Numbered from the stretch's first letter, positions 48,922 through 57,944 are shown. The stretch is 58,147 nucleotides of DNA from Verrucomicrobiaceae bacterium (GCA_027484055.1 JAIXQH010000006.1:1-58147), one strand, 5' to 3'. The notes: generated by a model not told the origin, from the letters alone. Numbers and translations: made by a program.

Positions 48922-50892
48922 ATGAGATTCGACATCGTGACGGATACCTTCGCCCCCGATGTAAATGGGGTGGCCATGACGCTAGGACGCTTGACGGATG
49001 GTCTCAAGGCACGTGGGCACCGACTCCACATCATTCACACGGGCGAGGTGGCCAAGCCGGGAGAAACCTGCTCGCCATCCGTCCCCCTTCCCGGCTACCG
49101 CGAGGTGCGCGTGGGTCTGCCGGAGCCGTTCAAGCTTCGCGCGCGCTGGAAAAAGAAACGCCCGGACGCCATTTATGTGGCCACGGAAAGCCCGCTCGGG
49201 AAATCCGCGCTCAAAGCCGCAAACGCCCTCGGCATCCCGGTAGCGAGTGGCTTTCATACGAATTTCCACCAATACATGGAGCAATATCGCATGGGCGGAC
49301 TCCAGCCGGTGGCGATGGCGTATTTAAAACGCTTTCACCAACGCGCCGATTGCACGCTCACCCCCTCGCAAGAAGTGGTGGATCGCCTGCTCGCGGAAGG
49401 CTTTACCAATGTGCATCTCCTCGGTCGTGGTGTGGATACAGATCTCTACAGCCCCGAAAAACGCTGCTCCCAGCTGCGCGCCACTTGGGGTGCCACCGAG
49501 ACTAGTCCCGTGGCCGTCATGGTCGGGCGGGTGGCGGCTGAGAAGAACTTCGACCTCGCGATCCGAGCCTTTGAAAAAATGCGCGCTGCCATGCCGGAGC
49601 TCTGCTGCATCGTCGTGGGAGATGGCCCACTGCGTGAGAAGTTGACTGAGAAATATCCATGGATTCATTTCTCGGGTGTCCAGTTAGGTGAAGACCTAGC
49701 CAAGCACTACGCCTCAGCAGATATATTATTGTTTCCTAGCGAAACGGAGACCTTCGGCAACGTCTTGCTAGAAGGAATGGCCTGTGGACTGGTCACCGTG
49801 AGTTATGACTACGCCGCTGCGGGACTTCATGTCCAAGCTGGGGAAAATGGCTTAAAAACAGCGAAGGGAGATGCGGACAGCTTCCTAGAGCACGCCGTGG
49901 CCGCTTTAGACTTCCAGCCACTGCATCCGCTGCGCCAAGCCGCTCGTGACAAGGCGCTGACACTCGGCTGGGACAGCGTGATTGATGCGTTTGAAATGCG
50001 GCTCAAGTCGATCGCCGGAGCACTGCCAGATCAACCGCCGCTGTTGCCGGTGAAGTTGGCCAAGCGTCCCAAGTATGCCTGCAAGAGCGTTTTCATCTCC
50101 GACGTCCACCTCGGCACCCCCGACAGCAAGGCGAATGAAGTAGTAGATTTCCTGAAACACATCCGCTGCGACAAGTTGGTGCTCAACGGTGACATCATCG
50201 ACGGCTGGGCGCTCAGACGCGGCGGGAAATGGAGCGCCAGACACAGCCGCTTCATCCGTAAGGTTCTGAAAATGATGGAGCGCGACGATACCGAAGTGAT
50301 CTATCTGCGTGGAAATCATGATGACATCCTAGAGCGCTTTTTACCGCTCGCCTTCGGCAGACTCAAGTTCACCAAAGAGCACATCCACACCACCCAAGCT
50401 GGAAAGCGCTACCTCGTCGTGCATGGTGATGGCTTCGACAGCGTCTCGACTAACCACCGCTGGCTCGCCTCGTTAGGCGCTGTGGGCTACGATTTCCTGC
50501 TCAAGGTGAATCGGCTCTACAATCACTACCGCGCATGGCGGGGGAAGGAATACTTCTCACTGAGTAAGCGCGTGAAGGCGAAGGTGAAGTCCGCCGTGAG
50601 TTTCGTAGATCGCTACGAAGAGTTACTCCAAGATCTTGCCCGTCATAAAAACTGCGACGGGATCATCTGCGGTCACATCCACACGCCAGAGGACAAACAA
50701 GTCGGGGAAATTCATTATTTAAACTCTGGCGACTGGGTGGAAAGTTTGACCGCGATCATCGAGCACCATGACGGTAGGATGCAGCTTGTGCAATATGAGG
50801 AGTTCATCAAATCCCTCCTCGAAATGGCCGTGGTCCAACCTAGGGAGAAGGGGATTTCATCCCCTTTCTTAGCTGCCAAGGATACCCCATAG
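48922..50892 (+). CDS. Glycosyltransferase fused to LpxH-like metallophosphatase
   Basis: 656 residues. Residues ~1-370 are a GT-B glycosyltransferase of the GT4 type (DIVTDTFAPDVNGVAMTL, VMVGRVAAEKNFDLAIRAFEKM, SETETFGNVLLEGMACG with the E-x7-E motif). Residues ~385-640 are a calcineurin-like phosphatase with all metal motifs: D394-V-H396, NGDIID, RGNHDD, HGDGFD and CGHIHTP, close to UDP-2,3-diacylglucosamine hydrolases. Both enzymes act on envelope glycolipids, so the fusion suggests one envelope-lipid pathway. The final ~17 residues (REKGISSPF...) are encoded by the dispersed palindrome at 50842-50870 and are probably not part of the fold. Confidence 0.92.
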   Translation: MRFDIVTDTFAPDVNGVAMTLGRLTDGLKARGHRLHIIHTGEVAKPGETCSPSVPLPGYREVRVGLPEPFKLRARWKKKRPDAIYVATESPLGKSALKAANALGIPVASGFHTNFHQYMEQYRMGGLQPVAMAYLKRFHQRADCTLTPSQEVVDRLLAEGFTNVHLLGRGVDTDLYSPEKRCSQLRATWGATETSPVAVMVGRVAAEKNFDLAIRAFEKMRAAMPELCCIVVGDGPLREKLTEKYPWIHFSGVQLGEDLAKHYASADILLFPSETETFGNVLLEGMACGLVTVSYDYAAAGLHVQAGENGLKTAKGDADSFLEHAVAALDFQPLHPLRQAARDKALTLGWDSVIDAFEMRLKSIAGALPDQPPLLPVKLAKRPKYACKSVFISDVHLGTPDSKANEVVDFLKHIRCDKLVLNGDIIDGWALRRGGKWSARHSRFIRKVLKMMERDDTEVIYLRGNHDDILERFLPLAFGRLKFTKEHIHTTQAGKRYLVVHGDGFDSVSTNHRWLASLGAVGYDFLLKVNRLYNHYRAWRGKEYFSLSKRVKAKVKSAVSFVDRYEELLQDLARHKNCDGIICGHIHTPEDKQVGEIHYLNSGDWVESLTAIIEHHDGRMQLVQYEEFIKSLLEMAVVQPREKGISSPFLAAKDTP

Positions 50893-50930
50893 GTATAGTG
50901 AAGAAAGGGGATGCAATCCCCTTCTTCGTA
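50842..50930. repeat. Inverted pair of AAGGGGAT palindromes, copies 3 and 4
   Basis: Copy 3: AAGGGGAT (50848-50855), TTC, ATCCCCTT (50859-50866), then TCTT. Copy 4: AAGGGGAT (50905-50912), GCA, ATCCCCTT (50916-50923), which is the opposite orientation by its flanks (minus strand tail TCTTCAC). They lie between two convergent genes, each pointing away from its own gene, so they can serve as paired terminators. Copy 3 overlaps the last codons of the glycosyltransferase-phosphatase gene. Confidence 0.8.
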
Positions 50931-50943
50931 CTGAGGCAGGCCC

Positions 50944-51453
50944 TCACTGGGTTGCTAGGAATGCCATCACATCGTCCGCTTGTTTTTCGGTAGAGGCGGT
51001 GAGATCGCTCCAGACGAGTTTGGCGTCTTTGAAGAGGAAGGCTTGGCGCTTTGCGAAGCCTACGGCGGCTGGCACCCCGAAGGCAGCTACGACCTTGCCA
51101 TCCGAATCGGCCAGTAGGTCGAAGGGGAGTTTATACTTGTCTTGAAATGCTTTCTGGGCAGCAGCCTTGTCCATGCTCACCCCGTAGATCAGCACGCCCT
51201 TTTCTTTCAGTTTAGCGTAGGAGTCGCGTAAGCTGCATGCCTGTTTGGTGCAGCCCGGAGTGTCAGCCTTCGGGTAAAAATAGACGAGTAAGTATCCGGC
51301 AGCGCCGACTTCGCCGAGTTTTACCGGCTTGCCATCCTGATTGACCTGCTCCACGGCAGGCAGCGCAGAGCCGACGACAATCGGCTCGGCAAGGGCATTG
51401 GTGGCGAAAATCGCAGCAGAAGCGGCAGTCAAGATTTGGGTCATGGTTTTCAT
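50944..51453 (-). CDS. Exported peroxiredoxin (Bcp/AhpC-TSA type)
   Basis: 169 residues. N-terminal signal peptide (TQILTAASAAIFATNALA), then a peroxiredoxin fold (YLLVYFYPKADTPGCTKQACSLRDSY). Peroxidatic C68 and C73 five residues later are the pair of Bcp-type enzymes, which reduce peroxides with a thiol donor. Most Bcp proteins are cytosolic, so an exported form implies a periplasmic defence role. The T-rich repeat copy 4 follows the stop and probably terminates transcription. Confidence 0.92.
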   Translation of the reverse strand: MKTMTQILTAASAAIFATNALAEPIVVGSALPAVEQVNQDGKPVKLGEVGAAGYLLVYFYPKADTPGCTKQACSLRDSYAKLKEKGVLIYGVSMDKAAAQKAFQDKYKLPFDLLADSDGKVVAAFGVPAAVGFAKRQAFLFKDAKLVWSDLTASTEKQADDVMAFLATQ

Positions 51454-51634
51454 GTTGCCCTATTCTCACGCGATTTTCTCGATTGGCAACCCCCAGTTCC
51501 ATCGACGCGTCCCGGGTAGGGCATTTAACTAGATGGCCGCAAGATGTGCGCTAGGTCCGCGTATCTATTTTTTTGGGGGATGGGGACTGCCCGATCTTGG
51601 CAGATCAGAAAGTTTCACATTTCTTCGGCCACGC

Positions 51635-52528
51635 ATGAAATCCAAGTCCACCACGTTTTACCGCTACCTCCCCGTCAGCTCGCGGGATGAAAAGTGGGGA
51701 CTTTACGCCACGACCGTCGGTGAATCGCATATTGCTCCCGACGCGGTCTATCCGCCAAGTGGCCACCCAGAAGGATACGCGTTTGATTGGCAGCACGGGC
51801 GGATTCTCGATGGGTTCCAGCTGGTTTATATTTCGAGCGGCCGCGGCAGGCTTGAGTGGCGACCAGATTTTTCGGTGCCAATCGAGCCTGGCCACGTGTT
51901 TCTCCTGCTTCCCGGCGTGTGGCATCGCTACGCACCAGATCCTGAAAGTGGTTGGCATGAACACTGGATCGGCTTCGATGGCGACATGGCCCGGCGCTGG
52001 CTGGAACATCAATTCGTATCCGCGCAGCATCCCGTGCTCCGCCTCCAGGCCGAGGGCGCGGTGTTGGCCATTTTCAGCCGTGTAATGCAGGCCGTGCGGG
52101 CGAATCCGCCAGCGCTGCAACAATTGCTCGCCGGGGCGACGGCGGATTTGCTTGGGCAATTTTACTCGATGCTACAAACACCGCCCACCGCCGCTGCCAC
52201 GCAGGTCCATGCGGTCGAGCGCGCGATCAGCCGGATCCAAGAAGAATTCGCCAGCCAGTTCGACATGCCGTGCCTGGCCCGGGAGCTGGGGGTGAGTTAC
52301 AGCGCCTTCCGCAGCACCTTCGCCGCGCACACCGGCTTGAGTCCGCATCAATATCTGCTGGAATTACGCCTCGCACGTGCCCGCAATCTGCTGGATGAAA
52401 CGGCATTTTCGGTGAAGGAAATCGCCGTGCGAACGGGCTTTACGGACGAGCATTATTTTTCCCGCCTGTTCCGGCAGAAGCTCAAACTCACGCCCAGCGA
52501 CTGGCGCAAACGGCGGCGGGAATCGTGA
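51635..52528 (+). CDS. AraC family transcriptional regulator
   Basis: 297 residues from the ATG at 51635; the frame is open farther up without protein character. The N-terminal cupin-like sugar-sensing domain (DGFQLVYISSGRGRLEWRP, IEPGHVFLLLPGVWHRYAPD) is joined to a C-terminal double helix-turn-helix (QFDMPCLARELGVSYSAFRSTFAAHTGLSPHQYLLELRLARARNLLDE, VKEIAVRTGFTDEHYFSRLFRQ). It precedes the isomerase, GH106 and SGNH genes on the same strand, so it is the likely local activator for a rhamnoside or acetylated-sugar pathway. Confidence 0.93.
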   Translation: MKSKSTTFYRYLPVSSRDEKWGLYATTVGESHIAPDAVYPPSGHPEGYAFDWQHGRILDGFQLVYISSGRGRLEWRPDFSVPIEPGHVFLLLPGVWHRYAPDPESGWHEHWIGFDGDMARRWLEHQFVSAQHPVLRLQAEGAVLAIFSRVMQAVRANPPALQQLLAGATADLLGQFYSMLQTPPTAAATQVHAVERAISRIQEEFASQFDMPCLARELGVSYSAFRSTFAAHTGLSPHQYLLELRLARARNLLDETAFSVKEIAVRTGFTDEHYFSRLFRQKLKLTPSDWRKRRRES

Positions 52529-52624
52529 TCATTTGGCGCAAATCAACGGCTGGCAGAAAGTCCATGCAGTTTGTCAATTTATCCATTGTGAGCGCGGGAT
52601 GGCTGCCGCTAACTTGGAAATCCT

Positions 52625-54052
52625 ATGACACATCATCTTAAAGTCGGACTTTTTGGCATCGGCCTGGAAGCCTACTGGTCGCAGTTCGCAGGACTCAAGT
52701 CGCGGCTGGAAGGCTACGTCGGAATCGTTCAGGAAAAGCTTGAGCGTCCCGGTGTCGAGGTGGTGAACCTCGGCCTGATCGACAATCCAGAGCGCGCACT
52801 TGATGCCGGCCATCAATTCCGCGCGGCGGATGTGGACGTGATTTTCCTCTACGTGACGACCTACGCGCTTTCGTCCACCGTGCTGCCGGTGGTGCAGCGG
52901 GCGAAGGTGCCGGTCATCATTCTGAATCTCGTGCCGGAAGCGGCGATTGATTACGCCAAGTTCAATGCGATGGGTGACCGCACGGCGATGACCGGCGAGT
53001 GGCTGTCGTATTGTGCCGCCTGCCCCGTGCCTGAAATCGCCAATGTCTTCAACCGAGCGCGGATCGATTTCCACCAAGTCACCGGGATGCTGCATGATGA
53101 TCCAGTCTGCTGGAATGAAGTGGACGCATGGATCGAAGCGGCGCGCGTGGCGCACACGATGTTTCACAATCGCCTCGGATTGATGGGCCATTACTACGGC
53201 GGGATGCTCGACATCGCCACGGATACGACGCTGCAATGCGCGACCTTTGGCGGGCATTTGGAAATCCTTGAGGTGGACGAACTCGCCGCCCTGCGCCGAG
53301 ATGTTTCTGCGGAACAGATCGAAGACCGCGTCGCCCATTTTAAGGAGGTGTTCGCCGTGCAGGCAGATTGTTCGCAGGAGGAACTGGAACGCGCCGCGCG
53401 GACTTCCGTGGCGCTTGACCAGTTGGTGAAGGAGCACGACCTTGGCTCGATGGCCTATTTTTACAGCGGCACGGGGAATGCGGAAAACGAGGACGCCATC
53501 AGCTCGATCATCCTCGGCAACTCGCTGCTCACCGCCCGAGGGATTCCGGTCGCAGGTGAATACGAGGTGAAAAACGCGCAGGCCATGAAGATCATGGACA
53601 GCTTCGGCGTCGGCGGCTCGTTCACCGAGTATTATGCCATGGATTTCACCGATGACGTGGTGCTCATGGGCCACGACGGACCGGGGCACATTGCCATCGC
53701 GGAGGGCAAGACGAAGGTGCGCCCGCTGAGCGTCTATCATGGCAAAGTGGGCAGGGGACTCTCGGTGGAAATGTCCGTGAAACATGGCCCGGTGACCTTG
53801 TTGTCGGTCGTGGAAACGGTGGGTGGGAAATTGAAACTACTTGTGGCCGAAGGCGAATCTGTGGCCGGGCCGATTTTAGAAATCGGCAACACCAACTCCC
53901 GCTACCGTTTCAGCATCGGCGCACGGAAATTTGTGAGCGACTGGAACTCACACGGCCCGGCGCATCACTGCGCGGTCGGCGTGGGCCACATCGCGGACAA
54001 GATCGAGAAACTCGGACTGCTGCTTCAATTGGAAGTCAGCCGAGTTTGTTGA
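52625..54052 (+). CDS. L-fucose/L-arabinose isomerase-like protein
   Basis: 475 residues. Rossmann-like N-terminal half (VGLFGIGLEAYWSQFAGLKSRLEGY, VDVIFLYVTTYALSSTVLPVV) and the metal-site-bearing middle (SGTGNAENEDAISSIILGNSLLTARGIPVAGEYEVKNAQAM) followed by the domain EYYAMDFTDDVVLMGHDGPGHIAIAEGK match the arabinose/fucose-isomerase fold. It interconverts an aldose and a ketose, substrate unproven; relatives near rhamnosidase genes act on L-rhamnose-derived or related sugars. It is 28 nt before the GH106 gene and 96 nt after the regulator. Confidence 0.85.
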   Translation: MTHHLKVGLFGIGLEAYWSQFAGLKSRLEGYVGIVQEKLERPGVEVVNLGLIDNPERALDAGHQFRAADVDVIFLYVTTYALSSTVLPVVQRAKVPVIILNLVPEAAIDYAKFNAMGDRTAMTGEWLSYCAACPVPEIANVFNRARIDFHQVTGMLHDDPVCWNEVDAWIEAARVAHTMFHNRLGLMGHYYGGMLDIATDTTLQCATFGGHLEILEVDELAALRRDVSAEQIEDRVAHFKEVFAVQADCSQEELERAARTSVALDQLVKEHDLGSMAYFYSGTGNAENEDAISSIILGNSLLTARGIPVAGEYEVKNAQAMKIMDSFGVGGSFTEYYAMDFTDDVVLMGHDGPGHIAIAEGKTKVRPLSVYHGKVGRGLSVEMSVKHGPVTLLSVVETVGGKLKLLVAEGESVAGPILEIGNTNSRYRFSIGARKFVSDWNSHGPAHHCAVGVGHIADKIEKLGLLLQLEVSRVC

Positions 54053-54080
54053 ATAAAAGGGAATCACCCAAAAACCCACC

Positions 54081-56876
54081 ATGAAAATCATTCACCGCAT
54101 CCTCCTAGCCAGTTTGCTAGCATGGAGCGACTCGGCTCACGCGGCAGATGAGCTTGCCACCGCATTCGATAAGCCGCCGCTTGCCGCCCGTACCCGCTGC
54201 TTCTGGTGGTGGCTCAATGGCAATGTCGACAAGGCCGCAATCACCAAAGATCTCGAATGGATGAAAGCCATCGGCATGGGCGGTGGCTTGATTTTCGATG
54301 CTGGGGCAGGTGCCGGACCCACACCAACGGGGCCCTTGTTTGGCTCGCCCAAGTGGACGGAGCTTTTCGTCCACGCGGTGAAAGAAGCGGATCGGTTGGG
54401 TCTGGAACTGAGCCTCAGTCCACAAAGCGGCTGGAATCTCGGCGGGCCGGACGTAAAGCCGGAAGAGTCTGGCAAACTGATCGCTTGGTCGGAACTGAGC
54501 GTGACCGGCCCGCGCGAGCTGAATGAGCCACTGCCCGTCCCAGCGGCCAAGCCATTTCAGGACACGGTGCTGCTCGCGTACCGTTCCAAGCCCGGGAAAT
54601 CCGCGCCGATCCGCCAACTGCGTGAAAAGTCCTTGTTCAAGGAACTGGGCGGCAGCGCGGAGGATTGCCGGCCACTGCTAGATGATATCCCCGCCACGGC
54701 TGGCGAGGCCGCTACCCAACCCGGCGAGGTCATCAATCTCACCGCTCAACGCACCGCAGATGGCCGTGTGAAATGGCAAGTCCCACCCGGGGATTGGCAG
54801 ATCCTGCGCTTCGGCTGGACGCTGAGCGGCGGACACGTCTCCACATCCAGCGGTGCTTGGAAAGGCCTGATGGTCGACTATCTGGATGCCGAAGCCTTGA
54901 AAAACTACTGGCAGAAAACGGTCGATCCCTTGCTCGACGCGGTAAGACCACTCGTCGGCGAGGGCAAAGCGCTAGCCGCCATCGAAACCGACAGTTGGGA
55001 AGGCGGTGGACTCAACTGGTCACGCACCCTTACCGCCGCTTTCCTCCGGGCACGCGGCTACGATCTGACGCCCTGGTTACCCGTGATTGCTGGCCGCATC
55101 GTCGGTGATCGCGATCGCTCGAACCGATTCCTCGCAGACCTGCGGAAGACCATCGCCGAGCTAATGGCGCAGCAAAAATACGCCGCCCTCACCACCCTAG
55201 CCGCTCAGCACGGGCTTGGCACACACTGCGAAGCGGGCGGCCCACACATCGGTCCATTTGACGCTTTATCAAATCTCGGCCAGCAGACCGTGCCGATGGG
55301 TGAGTTCTGGGTGCCCTCGCCCCACCGCCCCAGTGAAGGCAGTCGTTTTTTCATGAAAGCTCCGGCGAGTGCCGCGCATCTTTACGGGAAGCGTGTCGTC
55401 TGCGGTGAGGGCTTCACCTCCGTCGGCCCGCATTGGAATGACAGCTTGTGGTCAGCGCAAAAACCCACCTTCGACCACGAGGCCTGTGCCGGGCTCAATC
55501 TCACGTATTGGCATGCCTTCACCTGCTCGCCTGCATCCGCTGGGATTCCCGGCCAAGAGTATTTTGCGGGCACTCATTTCAATCCACAAATCACTTGGGC
55601 AGGCATGGCGCAGGGAATCATCGGCTACATGAACCGCTGCCAAGCCATGCTGCAACGCGGGTTGCCGGTCTCCGATGTGCTCGTTTACGTCGGTGACCAT
55701 GCACCGAACGTCCCCGGGCGGAAGCAGGCGGCACCGGCTGGAATCTTGCCGGGTTATGACTTCGATTGGTGCAATGAAGACGCGCTCCTCAATCGCATCA
55801 CCGCCAAGGATGGGCTGTTAGTCTTGCCGGATGGCGTCAGCTACCGCGCACTCGTGCTACCGGATCACGCCGTCCTATCATTGCCTGTGGCACGCAAATT
55901 ACGGGAATTCGTCAAAGCCGGAGTCGCCATCACCGGGCCGAAACCACTTCGCAGCACCAGTCTAAGCGGTTGGCCGGAAAGCGAAACCGAATTGAAATCC
56001 ATCGCCAACGAGTTATGGAAAAATGACCGAATCGTCGCTGACCGAACTGCCGAGAAGCTCCTCGCAAAACGTGGCATCCCGGCGGATGTCTCGTGGGAAA
56101 AGGGAACCCTCGATTGGATTCACCGCCGCGATGGCGACGCGGACCTCTATTTCCTCAGCAATCAAAGTAAGACCGCGATTCAAACCGACGTCACCTTCCG
56201 CATCCAAGGTCGCCAGCCGGAATTGTGGAATCCACTCACGGGTGAGCGCCGCGATGCCACGGCTTTCAGTCAGGGAAAAAACCGGACGCTCGTTCCGATC
56301 AGTCTTGAACCCTACGGCTCGGTCTTTGTCGTTTTCCGCAAATCCACCACCACACTTGCCAAGGGGAGTGGCGCCGATAACCAAGACCGCTTCGCCGAAG
56401 CCGCGAAGATTTCCGGGCCGTGGAAAGTCGCCTTCGATCCCGCTTGGGGCGGGCCGGCCGCCATTCAGTTTGATGAGCTGGTGGACTGGACCAAGCACCC
56501 GGACGAAGGCATTCGCAGCTACTCCGGCAGCGCCACCTATCAGACGACCTTCGATCTACCCTCTGGCACTGGACCCTTTTTCCTCAACCTCGGCAGCGTC
56601 GCGGAAATGGCCTCCATCCGGATCAACGGTCAGGATCTTGACCGCATCATTTGGACCCCACCTTACCGAACGGAGCTTCCCGCCACCCTCAAACGCACGG
56701 ACAACCTGCTGGAAATCCGCGTCGCTAACACTTGGTGGAATCGTTTGTTAGTCGATCAAACTTTGCCAAAAGAAAAACGCCTCACTCGCACCAATGTCAC
56801 CCTCAAGCCGGGCGGCAAGCCTCTGGCATCTGGCCTTCTCGGACCGGTGACCCTTGAAACGATCACTCGCAAATAG
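54081..56876 (+). CDS. Alpha-L-rhamnosidase-like glycoside hydrolase (GH106)
   Basis: 931 residues with a signal peptide (MKIIHRILLASLLAWSDSAHA). N-terminal GH106 catalytic region (CFWWWLNGNVDKAAITKDLEWMKAIGMGGGLIFDAG, LSLSPQSGWNLGGPDV), a middle with IETDSWEGGGLNW and CEAGGPHIG (acidic candidates), and GEGFTSVGPHWNDSLWS, ending in a beta-sandwich domain (FLNLGSVAEMASIRINGQDLDRIIWTPPYR). GH106 enzymes remove terminal L-rhamnose from pectic or ulvan-like polymers. It is slightly shorter than most members. Signal peptide places it in the periplasm or outside. Confidence 0.88.
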   Translation: MKIIHRILLASLLAWSDSAHAADELATAFDKPPLAARTRCFWWWLNGNVDKAAITKDLEWMKAIGMGGGLIFDAGAGAGPTPTGPLFGSPKWTELFVHAVKEADRLGLELSLSPQSGWNLGGPDVKPEESGKLIAWSELSVTGPRELNEPLPVPAAKPFQDTVLLAYRSKPGKSAPIRQLREKSLFKELGGSAEDCRPLLDDIPATAGEAATQPGEVINLTAQRTADGRVKWQVPPGDWQILRFGWTLSGGHVSTSSGAWKGLMVDYLDAEALKNYWQKTVDPLLDAVRPLVGEGKALAAIETDSWEGGGLNWSRTLTAAFLRARGYDLTPWLPVIAGRIVGDRDRSNRFLADLRKTIAELMAQQKYAALTTLAAQHGLGTHCEAGGPHIGPFDALSNLGQQTVPMGEFWVPSPHRPSEGSRFFMKAPASAAHLYGKRVVCGEGFTSVGPHWNDSLWSAQKPTFDHEACAGLNLTYWHAFTCSPASAGIPGQEYFAGTHFNPQITWAGMAQGIIGYMNRCQAMLQRGLPVSDVLVYVGDHAPNVPGRKQAAPAGILPGYDFDWCNEDALLNRITAKDGLLVLPDGVSYRALVLPDHAVLSLPVARKLREFVKAGVAITGPKPLRSTSLSGWPESETELKSIANELWKNDRIVADRTAEKLLAKRGIPADVSWEKGTLDWIHRRDGDADLYFLSNQSKTAIQTDVTFRIQGRQPELWNPLTGERRDATAFSQGKNRTLVPISLEPYGSVFVVFRKSTTTLAKGSGADNQDRFAEAAKISGPWKVAFDPAWGGPAAIQFDELVDWTKHPDEGIRSYSGSATYQTTFDLPSGTGPFFLNLGSVAEMASIRINGQDLDRIIWTPPYRTELPATLKRTDNLLEIRVANTWWNRLLVDQTLPKEKRLTRTNVTLKPGGKPLASGLLGPVTLETITRK

Positions 56877-56897
56877 ATCAACCTAAGAATACCCATC

Positions 56898-57692
56898 ATG
56901 AAATCTGCCACCTGTGTAGCACTGCTTGTTTTCCTAAGCTCCGTCGGCGGATTGCGTAGCGAAATCGTTCATCAAACACCGCTCCGAATCATGCCGGTTG
57001 GTGACTCGATCACCGCCGGATACACCGACAATCCAAAATGGAAGAATGTGCCCTTCGAGTTCGGCTATCGCAGTGGGTTGACCAAGCGCTTGCAGCAGGC
57101 GGCTTGCCGATTTCAATTCGTAGGCAGTTCACCCGAGCCGTGGGACAACAAATGGGGCGACCCCACCCACGCAGGCACCGTGGCCCCGGTCTTCGATTTG
57201 CGACCGCTCGACCAAGATCACCACGAGGGCTACGGCGGGGCGTCGATTGATAAAATCCAAGGCATCATCGCCGACCGAATCGCTGTCCATCACCCCGATG
57301 TGATTTTGCTGCAAATCGGCATCAATGGCATCAGTGCAAAGAGTCCGGCTCAATTGGACCGCTTGATCAACACCATCACCACCACTGCGCCAAAAATCGA
57401 GTTGATCGTGGCACAGATCACGCCGCGTGCTCAATTCAATCAGGATTTGTGGGACTACAATTGTTCGATCCGCGACAAGCTCGTGCCCAGTTATGCTGCC
57501 AAAGGGTGCAAGATTTCCACGGTTGACCTCTACTCGCTTTTTTTGACGAACCCCGCCGATCCCACCTCGATTGGGAAACACCTTCATGCCAACAACATCA
57601 ATCACCCGTCCGCCCCTCTTTATGACAAAATGGCTCAGGCATGGTTCGACGGCATGAAACAGCGCGGGCTTGTGGAGGCGAAGTCACGATAA
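56898..57692 (+). CDS. SGNH/GDSL hydrolase (putative carbohydrate esterase)
   Basis: 264 residues with a signal peptide. Block I GDS nucleophile (MPVGDSITAG, S37), block II (GYGGASIDKI, oxyanion glycine), block III replaced by GING, and the catalytic histidine H236 (NNINHPSAPLYDKMA) are present. The acidic residue usually three before the histidine is N233 here, so the triad may use another acid. It is probably an exported deacetylase for sugar side chains. It follows the GH106 gene by 21 nt and completes the plus-strand operon. Confidence 0.88.
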   Translation: MKSATCVALLVFLSSVGGLRSEIVHQTPLRIMPVGDSITAGYTDNPKWKNVPFEFGYRSGLTKRLQQAACRFQFVGSSPEPWDNKWGDPTHAGTVAPVFDLRPLDQDHHEGYGGASIDKIQGIIADRIAVHHPDVILLQIGINGISAKSPAQLDRLINTITTTAPKIELIVAQITPRAQFNQDLWDYNCSIRDKLVPSYAAKGCKISTVDLYSLFLTNPADPTSIGKHLHANNINHPSAPLYDKMAQAWFDGMKQRGLVEAKSR

Positions 57693-57699
57693 TCAATTC

Positions 57700-57810
57700 C
57701 TCAACCTGCCGGATTCTGCAAAGCCGGGCGTCTGTTGGTATTTCATGGACGGCAATCTCGACGGCAAGGAGATGATCGCCGATCTCGAATCCATGAAACA
57801 GGCAGGTCTT
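57700..57810 (+). pseudogene. Truncated GH106-like remnant
   Basis: The frame encodes FLNLPDSAKPGVCWYFMDGN then LDGKEMIADLESMKQAGLP, aligned with the N-terminus of GH106 enzymes, including the gene at 54081 (FWWWLNGNVDKAAITKDLEWMK). No start codon fits and similarity stops at about 57810, where a dispersed-repeat-like sequence (TTCGCTACCTTTGCGCC) takes over. It is the remains of a second rhamnosidase gene, 8 nt behind the SGNH gene. Confidence 0.6.
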
Positions 57811-57885
57811 CCTCCGCGTTCCTTCGCTACCTTTGCGCCTTGCGGTGAACTCTTAACAACCAAGCGGAATGTTTGGATATAAATA

Positions 57886-57944
57886 AGGAAGGCAGGAAAA
57901 AGAGCCTCCTGTCCACTTCTTCCTTCCTGTATTCCTGCCTTCCT
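57886..57944. repeat. 13-bp inverted repeat
   Basis: AGGAAGGCAGGAA (57886-57898) and TTCCTGCCTTCCT (57932-57944) are exact inverted copies separated by 33 nt; the inner part contains another TTCCTTCCTG. Probably an intergenic dispersed repeat. From 57811 to 58055 no gene is seen. Confidence 0.65.

Noticed and set aside
52574..53785. 403-codon minus-strand ORF over the isomerase gene
   Set aside because: Histidine- and arginine-rich shadow of a well-supported plus-strand gene.
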